In this document: positions 22,401-29,855 of the stretch, piece after piece | Layout of the letters: every line of letters starts with the position of its first letter | Position numbering within the stretch: position 1 is the stretch's first letter | Assembly: GCA_000818945.1 (NCBI GenBank) | Contig: KN805397.1 | Location: 393,001-457,000 of the forward strand | DNA from: Schizochytrium sp. CCTCC M209059 | Lineage: Eukaryota; Sar; Bigyra; Thraustochytrida; Thraustochytriidae | Reading direction: 5' to 3' | Length of the DNA stretch: 64,000 nucleotides | The notes under the pieces: generated by a model | What the model saw: the letters and a program-made list of their open reading frames with translations, nothing else | Databases searched by the model: none | Told to the model about the DNA's origin: nothing | Translations under genes and position numbers: made by a program

Positions 22401-23438
22401 CTGAAGGTCTATCATGAGGCAGTCTTTGCGGATCCTGGCGACCTTTTTGGGTGACATGCTCATAAATTTTCCACTTTTCACGTGTTGCAGCTGTATCGTC
22501 TGACCGTAACGCACGAATCGTCGCCGCGCACCTGATTTTCCGGCTTCTGTGTCGCCTTTGGTTTTCGCTCTCCGACCTCTTGCTTTGCGCGTCCTCTGTT
22601 CGGCGTCAGGGGCGTCGTTGGTATTGATGTAACGCTGAAGAAGCGATTGATTGTGTGTTGCTTCTTTGATTGAACGCGCGCGCAAATAGGCTTGCTGGGC
22701 CTCCGAATAGGAACTCCGTTTGCCGAGATTACGGAAACTCCGCTGCATTTCGTACTGAAGCTGCGGACAGATGCGAAACTGGATATTCATCCGATTTGGC
22801 GTGAGTCGCTCGCCAATATCGATTGCAGCACTAGCTTCAAATTTGTCTGTTCCCTCGTCGATATCGCCTGCAGGCGTTGTATCGGCGTCGATGACGCCTG
22901 AATAGTCGTTGCTCTCGGCTGAGTCGAGAGAAGAAGATAAAGGGGTTGATATATCTCTTGTGCTTGAGGCAGCTCCTCCAAGATCGTCGGGCTCGGAGGG
23001 TTCTGAGGGCGTTGCCGCGGTCAACAGCTCGTCGTCCGGGTGCAAGAGACCGACGAGAGAATGGTACATGCCTTCACCAATGACGAGGCCGCCATCTGCC
23101 CCATTTGCGTCAACAGATCCTACGGAGATAATGTCCCCGAACATGAGCTCATGCGCAGTGGATACTGATGCCGGGGAAGCAGCCTCGCCGATTCGTCGGG
23201 CACTGGACTGAGCGCTCGAACCTTTGAGAAATTTGGACGCCGCGGTGAGAACGGGCGTCACCGATTTTAAGCTCCGGAGGCTTCGCGATGAGTTGGCGGT
23301 CGGAAGAGGCGGCTTTTTCCCTCGTTCGTTCGCCAATTCTCCTTGTTTGCTACTTGACTTTGGACCTTTTGGCTGGCTCCTCGGGTCGCTTCTCGGCTCC
23401 TCATCGGAAGACTGTTTGCGTAGAGGTGGTACGGGCAT
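13476..23438 (-). CDS. IP3 receptor/ryanodine receptor-type intracellular Ca2+ release channel
   Basis: 3320 residues in one uninterrupted frame. Disordered residues 1-210 are followed by an N-terminal ligand-binding-like region with MIR-type beta-trefoil segments (about 305-700; motifs such as IQLQHVKSGKFMSM and VALRHLATGRYLSV). A RIH domain (about 950-1060) comes next, then a long armadillo-like solenoid, an acidic Ser/Asp-rich linker (about 2290-2440) and a RIH-associated domain (about 2443-2545, FLQLCMEGHFLDMQNLLREQ). A C-terminal six-helix channel (about 2770-3150) follows. The S6 helix with LLNAVFGVLVDQFSSLRED, then CFICGL and HISNEHN (the C-terminal zinc-finger Cys and His pairs), is diagnostic. 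The family releases Ca2+ from the ER, opened by IP3 or Ca2+. IP3-binding residues could not be checked. The pore loop reads GLRVGEGPAAV where animal IP3Rs have GGGVGD. Size is nearer IP3R (about 2700) than RyR (about 5000). Confidence 0.9.
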   Translation of the reverse strand: MPVPPLRKQSSDEEPRSDPRSQPKGPKSSSKQGELANERGKKPPLPTANSSRSLRSLKSVTPVLTAASKFLKGSSAQSSARRIGEAASPASVSTAHELMFGDIISVGSVDANGADGGLVIGEGMYHSLVGLLHPDDELLTAATPSEPSEPDDLGGAASSTRDISTPLSSSLDSAESNDYSGVIDADTTPAGDIDEGTDKFEASAAIDIGERLTPNRMNIQFRICPQLQYEMQRSFRNLGKRSSYSEAQQAYLRARSIKEATHNQSLLQRYINTNDAPDAEQRTRKARGRRAKTKGDTEAGKSGARRRFVRYGQTIQLQHVKSGKFMSMSPKKVARIRKDCLMIDLQDQGSEFAWFQILPRFKVRAEGARVYAGDQIFLRSVKYPDYYLNSTQETVPRPLQNIDCVGLSELRALREVHLSSQNASWRFYLAARGCNSERASHVYDCQAIYLFHPEVEALLGAPYDFAARNAMWYSAERDTPVKPDQSIWIVEHASSVLEWQQASSSSPAAAGASSRAPSRRSSILSTMRNYSFNGSSTSIGQGSMGEASERSGQTSAAIAAKAALSSQHVGAVPWNSRVALRHLATGRYLSVKPHTLDADRLEEYGTLDLELTSSFRGMLSTFSFTPALSKARAGADADGLDLDSDSDSDSHDAGRPNDRSQAAIRFDDMTCFLAFEPPTPVLFGDGSSARRFFLHAPPDGSVSLSVLRHDQDAIVGIPVPLSTVRAVETIKSWTRVSMSYVSLLRERMVHASADPLPARKSSFDRSKPNTRPSLGTRGHPSSMRSFARSRAKETYITRAETTPMIEVLRELLAFCRGVDNYGEPDALAFVLGETPDTDDEQVRAELVDYELSVANRVFQEPLAPSKLALQVRLASLRLFEVLFHVCTAPEAVLADGWMVKLTSTPFRWAYFIHRLCFRAATAIFQNSRELELALADTQLPRPPRPFCDFLYFLRAEVTFEPVLMSLARQLSCGVGAVTLLRKLVNNNETLLDTKFKGPQIAFLVGLIREHGPRKRYVDLLSSLCTCKDLAQGTTKCIVSNQELIVLEIFRNHPEEVLIEVAFQLEEDEDRTDAHAQSSFNGPERGAFAALRDRVLGGDTLLEASPDEGKPQLRRGKILISWDSALLADSAQDLGVSAAVSQPNKTWVSLEDIQALQDERARQLCSYLHGQLVLMTKLVEGRSYNCIQILEEIYTYELLVVGASNVRLAPSLRAAFCELLQALYLDRYPHVVRDLPRKIYFRVNVPPGGAYGRYRQMPQCLNLFRSSASHAALDAKRSSSPDQAKLSDGVFAHTEADTGSSPFTNVLSGKAVPFFLISGADKFFFPREFVLRSLTRYASMVEEKASKAANKETSTSYAMDKDAGSSLYANRDLGPPLPQLGGAHAPNSDQKDAYGRNSKQRHEGQTIAGSRNRSNQGTGTEGRQRTESRDLTSKQNEMSIAGDDGQASFAGSMISLGQTLILMGYSSCPEQIIDLCRAAVRLLRFVSNDSLRRQEMVLRQRICELLITASRFETDHSISLVLDAFEGAAQDTRMCELVKQVEGGFARAGVPKESKWNLYDLQKQFTPSDIGATVDELLVDMVIRCGQQVDPSVQLFERALDLLVIEHSPGSRLMDGLQKTLIVSASAGARLYNSIKTRSLVLLNDLQSYMIWGVNNAFSDVGWDVIKRVKSNLGFLTRACGPHRSILESLDVADVVLHALSLVADRSSWLRDIQRLALRFFEVFVEDSIDNQRFVFDHIGLVQNLLEDNLSPAIACLSAVVRGNRKICADFPPRIINILVDHSKLTEDVLTLFVQLSSVNGVGIRRNQDALMHAILSDPGAEARLENMVRDLTVESSDTASILLGEFFSAVTRGHNPYCEAKVQALLPLDLLLDLATHSGARPSMNNHFRCVLLRALSDAFLDTGLADAGTMQQVPRIVDLLRIILTELGSFLERCRGGDVVADTLSNYRGLVFHGFMYMLRSFFHAAFEFQTAPSAILAVRAPLLTVVQELTEFAETPGEQHLSRRAKSGLLKSISAHRRARKTEEERRLSAKANKERRQLDRERRKMERIERRLFRSQERKRGRPTHDNWHVFLRFLQSSSHIQQLIQDEQRSMIQSIYDACGDMATLSLFLRSLMGFVRASCREHNIRHNDVTEPLARRSDQTAQQVLTIVQFTLAYIGDLDVAWRAKDASKEELQRNAQSRLTDMGAVDMSFQVLCIETSPALARKAILSLIALLEGGNRQVQERLFGLLMSPRGERFFARLAAVFARIGEAARSEIKLDKKRKLQEEALLVRDDGDTASVLSGNSSIVADSIGATSFGTSSSKASSTTSSSIDDDEDDDDDGDEGDSGARLGGIDSELDELEDSEDNASGGGRIRNGSMHSTQHAKAGGVKQGETQTTAEGQNKNGNPDVDDGASSSSSSSDEEEGGNVVHARDVASLFELQAPRSRHSLRRKRTQAEIEQREAAQDIVKVVRFLQLCMEGHFLDMQNLLREQGEAAVYRTSTNVLLLGVEHACLLTKSEEVLAYSREGTVQQLTKILDFLIESMQGPCQANQDLLSNPINRVLETVKKVLLTNFTLGDTFLHEADLEKITEDDERDAFLILELKAKAMRALCAMLEGRQDTRVEESLLREIELSLVRARLVEIHRAIEFCTSRGRSEDSMLHLFEAATDALNIMITLSDARRARGLHLMDMIKADEEKAIAFFMEAIRSVEVLFQGSVHRCFYPKPKALSFLSHSARVSLMQDISVEDPDLRLREFLDNANSLLDEVSQVQQLSEALPIQKLLMDLDKIRAIAFALSVWSNFLLLFSFSVSPEDGDSEELCVAPNVVTTILPSLLDSLAGGPGPALALRMVQLLTVIQMAHLLLLRGLDLLTQIPIRLKKLERKLRLARARLRSLPKASGHASGQLSFGSTGGQGDDMLVSSALAQPYNSREVRMAWSLGVGCSVASVLLAIRFGWGVLVNPRFLVCAQFWVLAQGTLFARAVRRSGGALGFSASFAKWYCCLFDVLTTSRSLFQMVSLVACWWGLGLGADAVYLMVPMFDIVLSNETLQNVVQAVRVPFRSLAMTFILLSITLYGFSLVAFLSFREHFADPVTGENPCEELLTCFMFILDIGLRVGEGPAAVMINLPANHDQALQRLAFDLGFVIIVSIFLLNAVFGVLVDQFSSLREDLQNRHAQLNNSCFICGLGRAEFDAISFEYRQRQDDLARYAGREGLRTEFKGGFMYHISNEHNIYDYLGFILYLEAKDETECNGLESYVLAELDKSSGDAISWIPSGRALALGAHGAFENTTRAALEKLTSGLNRSMRAVFRRLDHMEAKLHVLHELNLESSSAAE

Positions 23439-24165
23439 GGTTGCAGTCGCCGCGCACGCGCCAGCTCAGGCACCACTCTTTCTCTTCCTCTCTTCCCTGC
23501 TCTTCCTCTTTTTCGTCGTCGTTGTCGTCGTCGTCGTGACAGCGGCGTCGAGTTTCGAGGCGCACCTGGACGTGCGCCCGCTTCAACTCGAAGGAATTGA
23601 ACTCACTCACCACTACAGACCGATCGCTGCCCGGAGAGCAGTGTGCTGGCAGCCGTCACGACTCTCGCGGCCCGGTCTGCGCGGCGTCCTTTGCTTGCTC
23701 GCGCTCCTAGCCCGCGCGGCAGCCCGCTGCCGCGGAATCGAGGCGCGCCCTGCGCTCGCTCTCCCTGCTCGCTCGCTGCTATTATGCTGATCTTCTTCTT
23801 CTATCTTATCTTACCTTGACTTGACCATGAGCCGATCTGTCTCTCCGGAGGTGAAGCGATGCAAGCACTCAAGGTGATGCTGCTGCGCAACCCCAACTCC
23901 CACGCCACAGCGTTCCACAGTGGCTACCACACGGTGGTAAAGCTGTGGGTGCGGGCGGCGGAGGCGGCCAAAGCGAGGCGCGCCGCGCTTGGCCACCAAC
24001 CACTCGCTCGCTCCCCTTCGTCAGTTCTTGAGCAGGCTGTCCGAGCTAGACCTGCCTGTTTCTTCGTGTCCCGCGGGTAGCGCAGCGCGGCGCGGGCGCG
24101 AGGACCAGAGCCGCAAGGGTCGGTCACGCGACGCGACACGACGCGACGCGACGCGACGCGCGAGG
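23439..24165. other. Divergent promoter region between Ca2+ channel and BUD22-like genes
   Basis: About 730 bases between two start codons, GC-rich. It contains a GTCGTC/CGTCGT run (about 23515-23540) and a GCGAC pentamer array (about 24128-24160) immediately before the ATG at 24166. An in-frame extension upstream of that ATG begins only at a TTG, so it is not included in the gene. Confidence 0.6.
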
Positions 24166-25866
24166 ATGACAATTCGCAGCCGCGCCGCGCGGAGACGGCA
24201 GGAGCAGGAGATGGAGCAGCAGGACCAGGACCAGGAGGACCAGGAGGACCGAGAGGACCAGGGTTTCTCGAAGGAGGAGGAGGAGGACGCCTCGGACTCG
24301 GACTCGAAGGCGGAGGAGCCGCGCGCAAGTGACGACGAGAAGAACGCCGAGAGCAAAAGCGAAAATAGCGAAAGCGAAAGTAGCGAAAGCGAAAGTAGCG
24401 AAAGCGAAAGTAGCGAAAGCGAAAGCGAAAGCGAGGCGTCAGAAGAGGATAACGACAGCGACAGCAAGGATGACACTTCCGACGGTGCAAAAGAAGCCAA
24501 TGAGAACGCCGAAAAGGACGAGCGAACTGCTGGTGAGGAAGAGGAAGGAAAAGTTGAGGAAGACGATGATGATGATGACGATGCCCCAAAAGAGGACAAG
24601 ACGAAGCCTGGCGACCATGGCAACAGCAGCGCCAGCAGCAGCAGCAAGAACAAGTACGATGACCTTGACTACAAGCTGCAAGGTCACCTGCTGGCGCCAG
24701 GGCGGGAGCTGTGCCAAGCCATCAAGAAGACGCAACGCTTCGAATTACAAAAGGCTATCCGCAAGCTCAAGGACGCACGTGAGACAGCCGAGCGCATTGC
24801 TGCCGAACAAGACGGCAAGGGTGACGACAAGACAGCTAACGCCGCATCTAGCAGCAAGAAAAAGAAAGGAAGTCGCGGAGGAGGCCCGGACCTCGATCGT
24901 CTACAACGAAAGGTAATTGTGCTGAAGGAGTTCAAGTATTATGACCTTGCGCGGATTTTGATGAATGAAGGGGGCGCTGTTGTCCCCGACAAACTCGAGA
25001 AGGAATGGGCAAGAGCCAATGCACCTAAACGCGGCAAAAAAGGAAAGAGTGCGAAGGAAGATGCAGAGGATGAATCGAAAACAGAAGATGCCAAGACAGG
25101 AGGCATAAACAAGGACGCTGAAGTCTCTGATGAGGAAAAGGCCGAGCAAGGCTCCGAAGTTGAGGTCGAAAACGTGGCGCGCAAGGCAATCTTGGATGCT
25201 TTCGAGGCGCGCGTGAGGAAACACAAGCTCGTGCAGGCTGCCCTGCGCAGGCTCGAAGAGAAGGTCGACCATGTCCGTTTCAAGCGCAAGCTTCTCAAAA
25301 ATAAGCGGAAGCGAGAAGCGAGAATGATTGCAAACAGTACGGACGAGGCGTGGAAAGCAAAGAAGGTCCGCTGCGGAATCGGTGGCTGTCAGGCGCGCTT
25401 TGCTTCAACGGAGGCCCGGCTGACGCATTGGAAGCTGCGCCATCCCCAGACCTTTTCCGATCAAGTGGAGGTGGTCGGCCTTGACCCGCATGATCCTTTT
25501 GCAGAAATCGACGCTCGTCCCAGAAACCGCATGGGCCAGCGTGCGCGTCAGCGCCAGGCCTTGTTGCGTGAAGCTGAAGAGCGGAGACGCGCCATTGCTC
25601 GCGGAGAGAAGCCACCCCCGAAGAAACGCGTCAAGCGTGATCCTGCGCCGAGTACGGTTGAGTCGACTCCAGCTGCGGCTGCTGCGGTACCAACGGCGAC
25701 TGCGGAGCCCGAAGCCGCTGACAAGGCTGCGGAAGCCAACATGCATCCATCATGGATCGCCAAGAAGGAAGCGCAGGAGAAGGCGCGCAAGGTGGGAGCC
25801 TTTCAGGGAACAAAGGTTACGTTTAGCGACGATGATGATGATGATGATGATGACGACGATGAGTAG
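24166..25866 (+). CDS. BUD22/SRFBP1-family ribosome biogenesis protein with a C2H2 zinc finger
   Basis: 566 residues. The first 170 are very acidic (Glu/Asp/Ser with SESESSESES-type repeats). A helical core follows, with LLAPGRELCQAIKKTQRFEL, then a charged region, then a long basic helix. The C-terminal end carries two hallmarks of the BUD22 family: a segment NRMGQRARQRQALLREAEER and the terminal block MHPSWIAKKEAQEKARK followed by GAFQGTKVTF. BUD22 (yeast) and SRFBP1 (animals) are nuclear or nucleolar proteins; BUD22 acts in 40S subunit maturation. Between helix and tail lies VRCGIGGCQARF...HWKLRH, a C-x4-C-x12-H-x4-H zinc finger, which I do not recall as usual for this family. The protein ends in a run of about a dozen acidic residues encoded by a GAT array. 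Start chosen as the first ATG; the open frame upstream begins at TTG. Confidence 0.75.
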   Translation: MTIRSRAARRRQEQEMEQQDQDQEDQEDREDQGFSKEEEEDASDSDSKAEEPRASDDEKNAESKSENSESESSESESSESESSESESESEASEEDNDSDSKDDTSDGAKEANENAEKDERTAGEEEEGKVEEDDDDDDDAPKEDKTKPGDHGNSSASSSSKNKYDDLDYKLQGHLLAPGRELCQAIKKTQRFELQKAIRKLKDARETAERIAAEQDGKGDDKTANAASSSKKKKGSRGGGPDLDRLQRKVIVLKEFKYYDLARILMNEGGAVVPDKLEKEWARANAPKRGKKGKSAKEDAEDESKTEDAKTGGINKDAEVSDEEKAEQGSEVEVENVARKAILDAFEARVRKHKLVQAALRRLEEKVDHVRFKRKLLKNKRKREARMIANSTDEAWKAKKVRCGIGGCQARFASTEARLTHWKLRHPQTFSDQVEVVGLDPHDPFAEIDARPRNRMGQRARQRQALLREAEERRRAIARGEKPPPKKRVKRDPAPSTVESTPAAAAAVPTATAEPEAADKAAEANMHPSWIAKKEAQEKARKVGAFQGTKVTFSDDDDDDDDDDDE

Positions 25867-26364
25867 AGATGGGTTCGCCGTCTTAGGTCATACACGCGAA
25901 AAAGGAGCAGTAGCCCTCTACACGTGCTCTCGATTCCTTTCCGCTTTACTCCCTGCGTATATAATTTGATTGGACGAACTTGGATGAACCGAGATTGTGT
26001 CAATTTCCCTTCAATATTTTCGTGGCGTTGCGCCGATCACCTGGATCATGATGTCCGCCCATTTGTCCTTTTTAGGGGGCTGGGTCAAGCAAAATCGCGT
26101 ACGTGCACGCTTGCGTACTTGTGTGCTCTGCTCTACTCGTGCGTCAAAATCATACTTTGTCTCTTTTGCACTTTGGCACACACGCAACCAAGCAATCAAG
26201 AAACCGAACAAGCCACCTCCATTTACAAATCATCGCACGGATTAAAAAGCCTTGCCTTCCCATCGTGTTGTCCTGCGTCAAGACTTGGCTGATCTCTTGC
26301 AAACCATATCTCTAACTTAGTCCGAAACTTGATGTTATGTTGGGCTCCATCCATCATAGATGCG
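25867..26364. other. Intergenic region between convergent genes
   Basis: About 500 bases between the stops of the BUD22-like gene (+) and the IPK gene (-), with lower GC than the genes. It should hold both 3' ends. I see no gene and no notable repeat. Confidence 0.6.
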
Positions 26365-27309
26365 TCATGATGGGGTAGAAGCCTCCTCGGCCACGTTGGC
26401 GTTGGGGAGACAAACAAGGGTCCCAGGACATGCATTGTCTCCAGCACACGCGGCAAGACAACGGTCAGCCACAGCGCGCACGAGTTTTGTGGTTACACCG
26501 TGCCGAGCCATTTCAGCAGCTCGATTCACCTTGAGAAAGATCCCCCCCGTCACATCGACGGTGTCGTCGTGCTGCGTCCCAGGAAGCGGATCGTCGGGAT
26601 GCCACTCCAGGACAAGTTGCTGAGGTTCTCCATCTATTGGCGGAGCACGAAGGAGACCGTCGACGCCTTCGACCGCAAAAACAGCGCGAGTGACTCCAGG
26701 CAGGTCCAAAGCAAGACGTGCCATAAGATCATCGCCCGACAAAACGCCAAAGTCTCGAGGTGATCGGCAATCAACAACATCACCAAGCGTCACATCGACA
26801 AATCGCTCCGGTTCAAGTCGTCCGATGAAGAGAGAAGCAAGGTCCGCTTCAAGTTCCATTCCTGTGCCAAGAATTCCGAGCTCATGTGGGGCTCGACTCC
26901 GTGTCGGCACGCCATGGCGGTTCAAAGATGCCAGGACTTTGGCGTGCAAGATAAGCAGGTCCTCACGTACGCGCGACACAGCTGCATCCTGAGAGACGCA
27001 GCCCAGGCCGTTTCCATCGAGCGGTAGTGCTGCTGCCCCCGCAACGTCGAGAGCACGCCCACGCTGCAGCTGCCAAGCACGACAGCGAAGGTGGCCGAAG
27101 GAGCCCGCCCCATGCACAACGATGAGGTCAATGCCCTTCTTCCACACCTGCGCAAGCGCTCCAGTCAAGGCATCAAGAGCGGCATCGTTCGCCTCGCACA
27201 GCGAGTGCTTGTCAGTGATGGCTCCGCCTCCAAGCTTGACGAGCACAAGCTCGCGCATTGCCGCAATCTTCTTTTCTGACGTTTTTCTGTATCTGTCTCG
27301 TTCTGTCAT
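26365..27309 (-). CDS. Isopentenyl phosphate kinase
   Basis: 314 residues, amino-acid-kinase fold. It phosphorylates isopentenyl phosphate to isopentenyl diphosphate with ATP, feeding isoprenoid synthesis (the alternative mevalonate route, or a salvage/regulatory step in eukaryotes). The N-terminal strand LVLVKLGGGAIT has the ATP-phosphate lysine (about 25) and glycines. VVHGAGSFGH (about 64-73) contains the glycine loop and the His (about 73) that marks IPK against other amino-acid kinases. Later come VDVTLGDVVDCRSPRDFGVLSGDDLM (about 170-195 region; the SGDD block is the nucleotide-site region) and the C-terminal DVTGGIFLKV, matching the family's end. A second ATG at residue 18, just before the first strand, is an equally good start. 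Length is slightly above archaeal IPK (about 260). Downstream neighbour is convergent BUD22; no pathway clustering. Confidence 0.9.
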   Translation of the reverse strand: MTERDRYRKTSEKKIAAMRELVLVKLGGGAITDKHSLCEANDAALDALTGALAQVWKKGIDLIVVHGAGSFGHLRCRAWQLQRGRALDVAGAAALPLDGNGLGCVSQDAAVSRVREDLLILHAKVLASLNRHGVPTRSRAPHELGILGTGMELEADLASLFIGRLEPERFVDVTLGDVVDCRSPRDFGVLSGDDLMARLALDLPGVTRAVFAVEGVDGLLRAPPIDGEPQQLVLEWHPDDPLPGTQHDDTVDVTGGIFLKVNRAAEMARHGVTTKLVRAVADRCLAACAGDNACPGTLVCLPNANVAEEASTPS

Positions 27310-27780
27310 TTTGGAAAGAAAGAGAGAGAGAGCGATGTTCGTTCATTCAACAAAGGCGATTGATTGATCACAAGAAAGAAACACATAATTTACCAAGGCA
27401 CGGGTGGTTTTTTACAAAACACCACCGATGAGAGAGACAGTTTTCTTTTTAAAGTAATGAAAAGGAGTTGCAACAATCGTACTTGTGCTTGCCCGTTCGT
27501 GAACTCTGGAGAGAAGACTCCAAAGGGTCCTTGCTTTCCAGGCTGAGTGTGGTACGCTGGTGAGCAAGAACTATTTAGTGTAAAACATTCTTCATTGAAT
27601 GAACGCAAGCAGGGCCTAGAGAAAATGAAAGCGAGTCGTTCATCTTGTCTTCGTTTATTTTTCGCAGGCAGATGAAGAAATTTTCGGTCATGATTGTAGT
27701 AAAAAGTATCATGACCTTCGCAATTGATATTCATGTGCTTCAGAGTATACAAATGCACTACGCATTGTGTAACTAACTGT

Positions 27781-29855
27781 CAACCTTTCCGCGCCTCGGC
27801 TGCCTACTTGCTCCTAACCAAGCGCGGGAATCCCAATCTAACGACTTCGTGCTCATCCCGAAGTTCAACCGTTAAAAAACCGAGGGAATAGAATAGGTAT
27901 ACCCGTCCGTTCTCTCGCAGGAATTAGCACACGCGAATGAATATCGAGAGCGCAATCCACAAGACTACAAAATAAAAGCAACGACAACTGATTCGCACCA
28001 CAGGCAAATGTGCAGCGGAAGACTTATGCGCAAGCATTCACCACAAGAGGTTGAGCACGACTCCCAGGTCGAATGCTGAGTCACATAAGCTGCCGGACTT
28101 CCGAGTTCTGACTGCGTTCATGAAAGATAGATTGATGTTCAAGCCTCAATCATCATGTCGCGATATAGTCCTGGCCTTTGTCACAGCCTCTCTATGAGGA
28201 GAGAAAAAGAAGTTGCCCGACCTAAATAGGATAAATCAATTTACTATTAATTCTCTCGATGGATACCGACCGGTCCAATCGTGGCCTCTGAGTCCTCCTC
28301 ACTTCTTCTGCACGACGTCTGCGAGAGCGCCGGCCATCAACGGGGAGAGGATTCGAATCGAAGGAACGAACGTCCATCAAGGATCTTTCTTGTGATTCCT
28401 CTCTTTCTTACGCAGCGGCCACTTTCGGGTGCACACGAAAACAAGCCACCGCGAGCCTTTGCTACGTGACCGAGACCGAGGAGCAGAGCAGCTCCCGCCT
28501 TTCCCGCGTGCAAGAAGGCGAAGAGTTTCTGGAAAAAAACTAAGATTTTGGACGTCAGCATATCACATTCTACACGCGCCTAGCGTGCACGAGTCGTTCG
28601 ACGCGTACACGCGTGCCGACTCCGGCTTTGCTGCTGGGGTGTTCGACAGGTATAAAGTGTCTCTTTTATCCAAGCCTTAAACATTTTAAAAAGTATTTGC
28701 GCAGAATATAGAAAAAACACATAAATTATATCTAATATATTACAAAATATTTTATATACAATAAAATATAATTTTAATTGTGAAAAAAAGTGAAAAGTTG
28801 AAGAAAAGTTAAGTTTTATTTTATTTTTCAGATTTTCAAGTATTTTGTGTACAATAGTATTGTTTAAAATTTTAATTTTTAAAATTGCTGGAGTGGTCGC
28901 GCCCGGCGAAGCCCGAACAAGTCGGGGTCGGCGCGCGTGTACGCGTCGTTCGCGCTAGGCGCGGGGCGAACGTGATATGTTCACGTCCGAAAACTTAGAT
29001 TCTTAATAGAATACTCTTCGCGTCCTTGTACGCGGGGAGGCCAGGCGGGAGCTGTCGCGCCCCTCGGTCTCCGTCGCGTAGCGAAGGTTCGCGGTGGCTC
29101 GCTTTCGTGTGCACCCGAAAGCGGCTGCTGCGTAGAAAAGAGAGAAATCAGAGATTCCTGATGGATGTCTCTTCGAATCGAATTTCTCTCCGGCGCCGAC
29201 GGCCGGCTCGGGCCGCGCGGGCAAGCGGGCGTCCCCGTTGCCTGCGCGCGGCCAACTCAGCGCGCACAGGCAGACGGGCGTCCCCGTCACCTGTGCGCAG
29301 CTGGGCCGCCGGCGCTCACGCAGCCGTCTAGTCGCGCAGAAGGAGCGGGGTCTCAGATGCGACTGTAGCGGGTGAGGAGGAAGTAAGATAGGTGATTGAT
29401 TTATGTGATATGAAGCTAGGAATTTTCTCTCTCTTTCCTCATAGAGGACGTGACAAAGGCCAGGACTATATTGCGCCATGATGAGGCTTGGACATCTATC
29501 TTTCATGTGCGCAGTCAGGACCCGGAACGGAAGTCCGGCAGCTTAATTGATTCAACATTCAACCAGGGAGGGAGTCGTGCTCAACCATTCGTGGTGAATG
29601 CGTGCGCTTGAATCTTTCACTGCACGTTTGCCAATGTGTGAATCAATTACCGTTGCTTTCATTTTTGTGATCTTGTGATTTGCGCTTAATGATATTATTA
29701 GCACGCGTATGCTGATTCCTGCGAGAGACCGGACGGGCAAATCGATTCCCTTGGCTCTTTAACGGTTAGACTTCGTGACAAGCACGAAGTCGTTATGTTG
29801 TGATTCCCGCGCTCGTTTAGGTACTGGTAGGTGATCGAGGCGCGAAAACGTTGAT
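27781..29855. repeat. 2.07 kb imperfect inverted repeat (two arms of about 0.9-1 kb) around an AT-rich core
   Basis: The left arm (about 27781-28680) and right arm (about 28890-29855) are reverse complements, by eye at about 75-85% identity. Paired landmarks: caacctttccgcgcctcgg at 27781 with cgaggcgcgaaaacgttg near 29836; acgacttcgtgct at 27841 with agcacgaagtcgt at 29781; tgccggactt at 28091 with aagtccggca at 29531; cgctttcgggtgcac-like blocks at about 28420 and 29105; acgcgtacacgcg at 28601 with its complement near 28935. The right arm is about 85 bases longer because of a GC-rich insert (about 29195-29335). No transposase is inside and no clear target-site duplication was found at the ends. 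It could be a non-autonomous foldback-type DNA transposon, two inverted copies of a dispersed repeat, or a hairpin locus. Confidence 0.85.
28680..28890. other. AT-rich core of the inverted repeat
   Basis: About 210 bases, almost all A and T, with runs such as attttatatacaataaaat, separating the two arms of the palindrome. Composition is the lowest-GC in the window. No coding potential. Confidence 0.8.

Noticed and set aside
23989..24165. N-terminal extension of the BUD22-like gene
   Set aside because: It begins at TTG, not ATG, and its last part is a GCGAC array; the first ATG is 24166.
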